Under the pieces are notes generated by a model, which was not told the origin of the DNA, did no database searches, and saw only the letters and a list, made by a program, of their open reading frames with translations. A program made the translations under genes and the position numbers. A stretch of 64,000 nucleotides of DNA from Streptomyces sp. WMMC500 (GTDB lineage Bacteria; Actinomycetota; Actinomycetes; Streptomycetales; Streptomycetaceae), in assembly GCF_027497195.1 (NCBI RefSeq), contig NZ_CP114905.1, positions 5,281,001 to 5,345,000 on the forward strand, written 5' to 3'. Below are positions 59,334-64,000 of the stretch, piece after piece; positions within the stretch are counted from its first letter, which is position 1, and each line of letters starts with the position of its first letter.

Positions 59334-60266
59334 TCACGACTTCACCGCCCCCGCGACGCCGTCGATGAAGTGCCGCTGCAGCAGGATGAAGACGATCACG
59401 ACGGGGAGCAGGGAGATGGTGCCCGCCGCGGCGAGTCCCGGCCAGTCGATGGAGTTCTCGCTGCGGAACGCCAGCATGCCGACCGAGAGGGTGCGCAGCT
59501 CGGGACGGCTGAGGGTGAAGACCAGCGGCAGGAAGAAGTTGCTCCACGCGAACAGGAAGGTCATGACCGCCACAGTGGCGGTGACCGGGCGCGCGATGGG
59601 CAGCATGACCTTGGTGAACGTGCGCACGAATCCGGCGCCGTCGAGCATGGCGGCCTCCTCCAGCTCGCGGGGCACGGACCTGAAGTAGCCCGCGTACAGC
59701 AGCACGCCGGCCACCTGGCCGGTGCCGCTGAGGGCGAGGATCAGCCCCCACCGGGAGTTGAGCAGTCCCAGGGAGTCGCTGAGTTCGGTGACGGGGATGA
59801 CCGTCAGGCCCACCGGCACGAAGAGGGTGGCGACCAGCAGGACGACGAAGATGCGCTTGCCGGGGAAGTTGTACCGTGCGATCACGTAGCCCGCCATGGC
59901 GCAGCGCGCCACCACGAGGACCACCGTTCCCGCGGTGACGAGGAAGCTGTTGAGCAGGTAGTCGGAGAACCCGCCGACGTCCCACGCCCGTTCGTAGCTG
60001 TCCAGGCTCCAGCGGTCGGGGATCAGGGAGAGCCCTCCGGAGAACACCTCGGCCTGGTCCTTGAAGGACACCGAGACCACCCAGAGCAGCGGGTAGATCC
60101 AGGCCACGCAGATCACGGCGATGATCGCGACCTGTACCCAGAGCAGGACGCGGCGGCGGGTCCGGGCGGACGCGCTCCGGCGCTCGCGGCGGTGAGGGCG
60201 GCGGGGGAGGAGGCTGAGGCGGCGGCCGGCCGGGCGCGCCGCCGGACGGTTCGCGGAGTGGCTCAT
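59334..60266 (-). CDS. Carbohydrate ABC transporter permease (MalG-like)
   Basis: A 310-residue permease of the CUT1 class with six helices. The EAA-loop is EEAAMLDGAGFVRTFTKVMLPIARP, which docks the ATPase. It starts with a basic, 40-residue cytoplasmic end. The ATG at 60266 overlaps the stop of the other permease (ATGA), so both are made in equal amounts. Together they form the channel for the sugar bound by the lipoprotein at 61249. No ATPase gene is in the operon; MsiK is the probable partner. Confidence 0.94.
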   Translation of the reverse strand: MSHSANRPAARPAGRRLSLLPRRPHRRERRSASARTRRRVLLWVQVAIIAVICVAWIYPLLWVVSVSFKDQAEVFSGGLSLIPDRWSLDSYERAWDVGGFSDYLLNSFLVTAGTVVLVVARCAMAGYVIARYNFPGKRIFVVLLVATLFVPVGLTVIPVTELSDSLGLLNSRWGLILALSGTGQVAGVLLYAGYFRSVPRELEEAAMLDGAGFVRTFTKVMLPIARPVTATVAVMTFLFAWSNFFLPLVFTLSRPELRTLSVGMLAFRSENSIDWPGLAAAGTISLLPVVIVFILLQRHFIDGVAGAVKS

Positions 60267-61252
60267 GCTTCCTTCCTCCCGTTGCGGCGGGCCAGCCGGA
60301 CACCGAGCACCTGCACCGCCGCCAGGACCACGGTGACCGCGCCGAAGAGCACCGCGACGGCGGAGGCGTAGCCGAGCCGCGGCGTGGTGGAGGCGTAGGC
60401 GAGCCGGTAGATGTAGACCTCGACGACCTCGGTGGAGAAGAACGGGCCGCCGTTGGTCAGGGTGAGCACCAGGTCGAAGACCTGGAGCGTCTCCACCGCG
60501 CTCAGCAGCGTGATGATGACGAGGAAGGGCTTCAGCACCGGCAGCGTGACGTGGCGGAAGCGCTGCCACGGCCCCGCGCCGTCGACCTCCGCGGCCTCCA
60601 GCAGTTCTCTGGGCACGGTCTGCAGGGCGGCGAGCCAGTAGACCAGGGTGATGCCGAACCACTTCCAGACGTGCACGCCCATCGCCGTCCACGGCGCGAG
60701 GCCGGCGTCGCCGAGGAAGTTCACCGGGGTGTCGACGATGCCCAGCGACAGCAGCACGTGGTTGACCGGGCCGCCGACGGGGTCCAGCACGAAGCCGAGC
60801 ACGATGCCGACGATGGCGGTGGTCGTCACCACCGGCAGGAACAGCGCGGTGCGGAAGAGCCTGGCGAACGGCAGCTTGGGGTTGTTCAGTACGAGGGCAG
60901 CGCCGAGCGCGAGGCCGACCCGCACCGGTACCGACACCAGCATGAACAGCAGGGTGATCCACAGGGCGTTCCAGAAGAACGGGTCGGAGAACGCCTCGGC
61001 GTAGTTGGCGCCGCCCACGAACTCGCCGTCAGCGGTCAGCCCGTCCCAGTCCAGCAGCGAATACCAGACGCTGGCGGCGATCGGCCAGAGCGTGTACATC
61101 CCGTACAGCACGATCGTGGGGAGCAGGAATGCGTAGACCCACTTGTTGCGCCGGATGCGCGTGCCGACGGAATGGTCGCCGTGCGGGTCCGGCCGCCGAG
61201 GCGCCCGGGTGGTGGTGGCGCGCGGCGTGCGCGCCGGCTTGGTGAGGCTCAC
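60263..61252 (-). CDS. Carbohydrate ABC transporter permease (MalF-like)
   Basis: A 329-residue permease with six helices after a 38-residue basic start (RNKWVYAFLLPTIVLYGMYTLWP begins helix 1). The EAA-loop is ELLEAAEVDGAGPWQRFRHVTLPVLKPF. The GTG at 61252 overlaps the stop of the binding-protein gene by 4 bases (GTGA at 61249-61252). It partners with the MalG-like permease, whose start overlaps its own stop. The tight coupling in binding protein - permease - permease - enzyme order is typical of arabinoside and xyloside importers in Streptomyces. Confidence 0.94.
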   Translation of the reverse strand: MSLTKPARTPRATTTRAPRRPDPHGDHSVGTRIRRNKWVYAFLLPTIVLYGMYTLWPIAASVWYSLLDWDGLTADGEFVGGANYAEAFSDPFFWNALWITLLFMLVSVPVRVGLALGAALVLNNPKLPFARLFRTALFLPVVTTTAIVGIVLGFVLDPVGGPVNHVLLSLGIVDTPVNFLGDAGLAPWTAMGVHVWKWFGITLVYWLAALQTVPRELLEAAEVDGAGPWQRFRHVTLPVLKPFLVIITLLSAVETLQVFDLVLTLTNGGPFFSTEVVEVYIYRLAYASTTPRLGYASAVAVLFGAVTVVLAAVQVLGVRLARRNGRKEA

Positions 61253-62739
61253 TCGTCGCCCTCCTCGCCGGGTACGTAGTCGTGCCCTCGCCGCCAGTCC
61301 GGGAACACCCAGTCGTCGGGGGAGGCGTCGAGGCCGTCGGTGCGGGAGAGCCGGATGGCGCGGTCCCGCTCGGCGCTCATGTCGCTCCGGTACGTGCGCA
61401 GCGCCGCGGCCGGGTCGTCGAGCGCGCCGACCAGCACTCCCTGGACGATCTGGCCCAGGTCCGGTGTGACCGGCCGCATCCGGGCAGTGACGTCGCCGAT
61501 GCGGGGGTTGTTCATGGTGGGGTCGGGCAGCAGGCGGACCGTTTCGGCGTACATCCGCACCGCCCGTCGGTAGACGCCGGGCACGTCGGCGTCCGCCACG
61601 GCGCCCAGGTCGAGCGGGGGCAGGTCCATGCCCTCGGCGAGACCGCGGTAGTAGTCCGGCCCGGTGAGCTCGCCGAGGAGCTCGGCCGCGAGTTCGGGCC
61701 GCTTGCTGTCGGCGGTGACGAAAAGCTGGGTGGATCCGTGCGCGACGTGCACCAGGGGAGCGGTGCCGGCGTCGGGCACGGGGATCTGGCCGACCCGCAT
61801 CCTCGGCATGAAATCGGGGAAGCTGCCGAGTACGACGCCGGCGTTCCACGGGCCGTCGAGGAACATCGCGGCTGCCCCGGACGCCCAGCGGGAGCGGGCG
61901 GTGCGCACGTCGAGCGAGGTGGAGGAGGGGAAGAGCACCTTGTCGTCGCGCAGGGCCTTGAAGAACTCCAGGGCGCGCACGAAGGGCTCGTCGGCGTAGG
62001 CGTACTCCCCGGTTGCCGGGTCCCACTCGCCGGCGGCCCCGGCGACGTTCGCGAGGTTGATCAGGCGCTGCCCCAGGCGGTCGGTGAACTGCACGCCCTC
62101 GATCCAGCCCCAGACCCGGTTGTCGCCGGCGCGCGTGATGCGGCGGGCGAGGGCGCGGAACTCGTCCCAGGTCGCCGGGCCGGAGTCCGGGTCGCCGCCG
62201 GCCTGCTCGACGAGCCTGCTGTCGAACCAGTTGAGGGTGGAGTGGGACCGGTCGCTGAAGAGCGGCATCCCGTAGATCTCGCCGTCGAACACGTTCAGCC
62301 CCTCCACCAGCCCGGCGCGGGGGATACGGGCACGGGCCTCGGCGGAGAGGCGCAGCGGCTGGAACCAGCCGTCGCGCTTCAGCCGGGCGACCCCCGCGGC
62401 GGGTGTGCCGCCGGGCGCCTCCAGGCCGGCGAGGCTGGTGATGTCGGGGAGCTGGTGGCTCTTGCGGGCCAGTTGCAGGGCCTGGCCCATCTGGTCGGGG
62501 TTGTAGACCTGCCGGGCGACCGCGGTGCCGGGGTGCTGCTTCTCGAAGGACCGGGCGAAGCGGTCGTGCACCTCCGCCACCGGCTCGTACTGGTCCCACC
62601 AGGTCAGGGCGCCCGCCTGGCGGCCGTCGGCCGTCACCTCGCCGGAACCGGAGGAGCAGCCTGACAGCAGTCCGCCGCCGATCGGCAGGGCGGCCAGGGC
62701 GGTGCCGTGTCCCAGCAGCATGCGCCGGCTGATCGCCAT
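61249..62739 (-). CDS. Sugar-binding lipoprotein of ABC importer
   Basis: A 496-residue extracytoplasmic solute-binding protein. The N-terminus MAISRRMLLGHGTALAALP is followed by a lipobox LLSGC with the lipidated Cys near 28; twin Arg near the start hints at Tat export. Mature part: ALTWWDQYEPVAEVHDRFARSFEKQHPG (SBP family 1 start), DGEIYGMPLFSDRSHSTLNWF and SGAAAMFLDGPWNAG. It should bind an arabinose- or xylose-containing oligosaccharide (inferred from the GH51 partner). GGAGGAGA lies before the ATG at 62739. The LacI gene is divergent, with a palindrome between them. Confidence 0.94.
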   Translation of the reverse strand: MAISRRMLLGHGTALAALPIGGGLLSGCSSGSGEVTADGRQAGALTWWDQYEPVAEVHDRFARSFEKQHPGTAVARQVYNPDQMGQALQLARKSHQLPDITSLAGLEAPGGTPAAGVARLKRDGWFQPLRLSAEARARIPRAGLVEGLNVFDGEIYGMPLFSDRSHSTLNWFDSRLVEQAGGDPDSGPATWDEFRALARRITRAGDNRVWGWIEGVQFTDRLGQRLINLANVAGAAGEWDPATGEYAYADEPFVRALEFFKALRDDKVLFPSSTSLDVRTARSRWASGAAAMFLDGPWNAGVVLGSFPDFMPRMRVGQIPVPDAGTAPLVHVAHGSTQLFVTADSKRPELAAELLGELTGPDYYRGLAEGMDLPPLDLGAVADADVPGVYRRAVRMYAETVRLLPDPTMNNPRIGDVTARMRPVTPDLGQIVQGVLVGALDDPAAALRTYRSDMSAERDRAIRLSRTDGLDASPDDWVFPDWRRGHDYVPGEEGDE

Positions 62740-62824
62740 CTCTCCTCCTGGTGTCGTCCCGGCCCGTACACGACCCGGCGTGTCGGTGCGGGGCGTGACG
62801 CCCGACGAGTGACATCCGGGTGGC

Positions 62825-62836
62825 GCGAACGTTCGC
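62825..62836. promoter_or_regulatory. LacI-type operator
   Basis: Perfect 12-bp palindrome GCGAACGTTCGC with the central CG typical of LacI-family operators, between the divergent binding-protein gene (62739) and the LacI gene (62938). It would repress the importer and possibly lacI itself until a sugar ligand binds. Confidence 0.75.
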
Positions 62837-62937
62837 TCATCGTGGCCACCGCGCCCGCGGTGCGTCAACACCTCGGACGGATGTCCGTCGGCCGGCAGCC
62901 GATCGACGGCCGATTCGCCGGTCGTTATGATCCGACC

Positions 62938-63948
62938 GTGCCGAATGTCTCCTTGAAGGACGTAGCCGCCCGGGCCGGAGTGAGCTTCCAGACCGTGAGC
63001 AAGGCGCTCAACGACTCCGGCCGGGTCTCCGCCGAGACCCGGCGCCGGGTGCGGGAGGCCGCGGACGAACTGGGCTACGTGCCGAACGTTCTCGCACGCG
63101 GCCTGCAGACCCGGGTGACGGGCACCATCGGCGTGCTCAACTCCGACTTCAGCAACACGGTCCTCGCGCAGCACCTGGTCGGCATCGAGCGCGAGGCCCG
63201 CAGGCGCGGCCTCGGCGTGCTCATCAGCAGCGTCGATGCCACCGGCTCCGACGCCGAGCGGGCACTGCGCGTGCTCACGGAACGGCGCGTCGACGGCATC
63301 ATCTGCAACGCCCCCGCCGTCGAGGACGACCCGCGCACGGGCACCCTCCTGCGCTCCGGCCGCATCCCGGCCGTGTCGCTGCACCACATCGACGGTGGCG
63401 GCATTCCCGTGGTGCACGGTGACAACCGCGAGTCCGCCCGGCTGCCGATGCGCCACCTGCTGACGCTGGGGCACCGGCGCATCGGCGTCATCGCGGGGCT
63501 GCGCGCGCGCCGCGTCACCCGCGAGCGCCTCGACACGTACGCGGAGGTCCTCCGCGAACACGGCATGGACCTGCCGCCCGAGCTGGTGGAGGAGGGCGAC
63601 TGGGAGGTCGAGGGCGGGCACCGTGCGGCACACCGGCTGCTGGACCGTATACCCGGACTCACGGCGCTCGTCGCGCAGAACGACACGATGGCGGTCGGCG
63701 CGCTCAACGCCCTGCACGAACGCGGCCTGCGGGTGCCCGAGGACTGCTCGGTCGTCGGCTGCGACGACCTGCACTTCGCGGCGCGCACGATCCCGCCGCT
63801 GACCACGGTGCGGCTGCCCTTCCACCGCGCGGGGGAGACCGCGCTGGGGCTGCTCGCCGAACAGATGGAGACGGGCGCGGCGGCCGACCGGACCATGCCC
63901 GTGGTCATGGTGTACCGCGCGTCGTCGCGGGCCGTCGTCCCGGTCTGA
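62938..63948 (+). CDS. LacI-family transcriptional regulator of arabinoside operon
   Basis: A 336-residue LacI regulator. The N-terminal helix-turn-helix and hinge are clear: SLKDVAARAGVSFQTVSKALNDSGRVSAETRRRVREAADELGYVPNVLARGL. The periplasmic-binding-protein-like effector domain follows (TGTIGVLNSDFSNTVLAQHLVGIEREARRRGLGVLIS, LVAQNDTMAVGALNALHERGLRVPEDCSVVGCDDL). The GTG at 62938 begins exactly at the domain (VPNVSLKD); longer upstream frames run through the operator. It is divergent from the binding-protein gene and is probably the local repressor, binding the palindrome at 62825. Confidence 0.93.
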   Translation: MPNVSLKDVAARAGVSFQTVSKALNDSGRVSAETRRRVREAADELGYVPNVLARGLQTRVTGTIGVLNSDFSNTVLAQHLVGIEREARRRGLGVLISSVDATGSDAERALRVLTERRVDGIICNAPAVEDDPRTGTLLRSGRIPAVSLHHIDGGGIPVVHGDNRESARLPMRHLLTLGHRRIGVIAGLRARRVTRERLDTYAEVLREHGMDLPPELVEEGDWEVEGGHRAAHRLLDRIPGLTALVAQNDTMAVGALNALHERGLRVPEDCSVVGCDDLHFAARTIPPLTTVRLPFHRAGETALGLLAEQMETGAAADRTMPVVMVYRASSRAVVPV

Positions 63949-64000
63949 ACGCTCACCCCGCGCCGGCCTGAACGCCCGTGCTCCGGCCACGCCTTGCGGC

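Noticed and set aside
57694..59688. Long plus-strand open frame opposite the GH51 gene
   Set aside because: Antisense shadow of a clear glycosidase; no motif.
60267..62815. Single 850-residue open frame across permease and binding protein
   Set aside because: It is only in frame with the first permease in its last part; the upstream part is an out-of-frame reading of the binding-protein gene.

Overview
The window is GC-rich actinobacterial DNA, almost certainly from Streptomyces. The evidence is a dense high-GC coding style with many GTG starts, a gene order typical of Streptomyces (phoR-phoP, a secreted lipoprotein, carD, ispD-ispF, cysS, rlmB, a DoxX-type membrane protein, msiK, tRNA-Thr), and a mobile element of the actinobacterial AICE type. 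No coordinate depends on a database; family names rest on motifs I could read.

Region 1 (1-13080) is conserved core. It holds the phosphate two-component system (phoR lacks its 5' end), a lipoprotein, CarD, the MEP-pathway pair ispD-ispF, cysS, the 23S rRNA methyltransferase rlmB, a DoxX protein with a long disordered N-terminus, a sugar nucleotidyltransferase, a small secreted protein, the shared sugar-ABC ATPase MsiK and tRNA-Thr(UGU).

Region 2 (13036-30047) is a 17-kb integrative and conjugative element inserted in the 3' half of tRNA-Thr. It is bounded by perfect 45-bp direct repeats. Almost all genes run leftwards: integrase and excisionase; a replication block (Prim-Pol, a small Cys protein, a DUF3631 ATPase, SSB, a Toprim-like protein); a transfer block (small spread proteins, FtsK-like TraB, RRQRL zinc protein, DUF2637 membrane protein); and a divergent GntR repressor with a 26-bp palindromic operator. 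Many of these genes overlap by 4 nt. The right part is cargo: an XRE regulator with a flavoprotein, bracketed by two copies of the same inverted repeat, and a clearly AT-richer, overlapping three-gene cassette ending in a TIGR04255-like protein. That cassette is the best candidate for an undescribed, possibly defensive, system. Two arrays built on the hexamer TAGCGG lie at the replication and transfer blocks and look like origin or transfer recognition sites.

Region 3 (30048-57660) is accessory and mosaic. It contains a P450, an alpha/beta hydrolase, a membrane b-haem-like/molybdopterin fusion, a redoxin with a divergent TetR gene, an XRE-NB-ARC-TPR regulator and a second regulator without an NTPase domain, a SnoaL-SRPBCC fusion, a DMT exporter, a GH19 chitinase, an MFS / flavin-type / FAD-oxidoreductase operon, a DUF418 protein and a membrane-anchored ricin lectin. 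Four low-complexity Tyr/Gln/Pro/Gly-rich proteins of unknown function are dispersed through it, together with decayed IS5-like and Tn3-like transposase pieces.

Region 4 (57661-64000) is a sugar utilisation locus: LacI regulator, divergent lipoprotein binding protein, two permeases and a GH51 arabinofuranosidase, each joined by stop/start overlap. It has no ATPase of its own, so MsiK in region 1 is the likely energiser.
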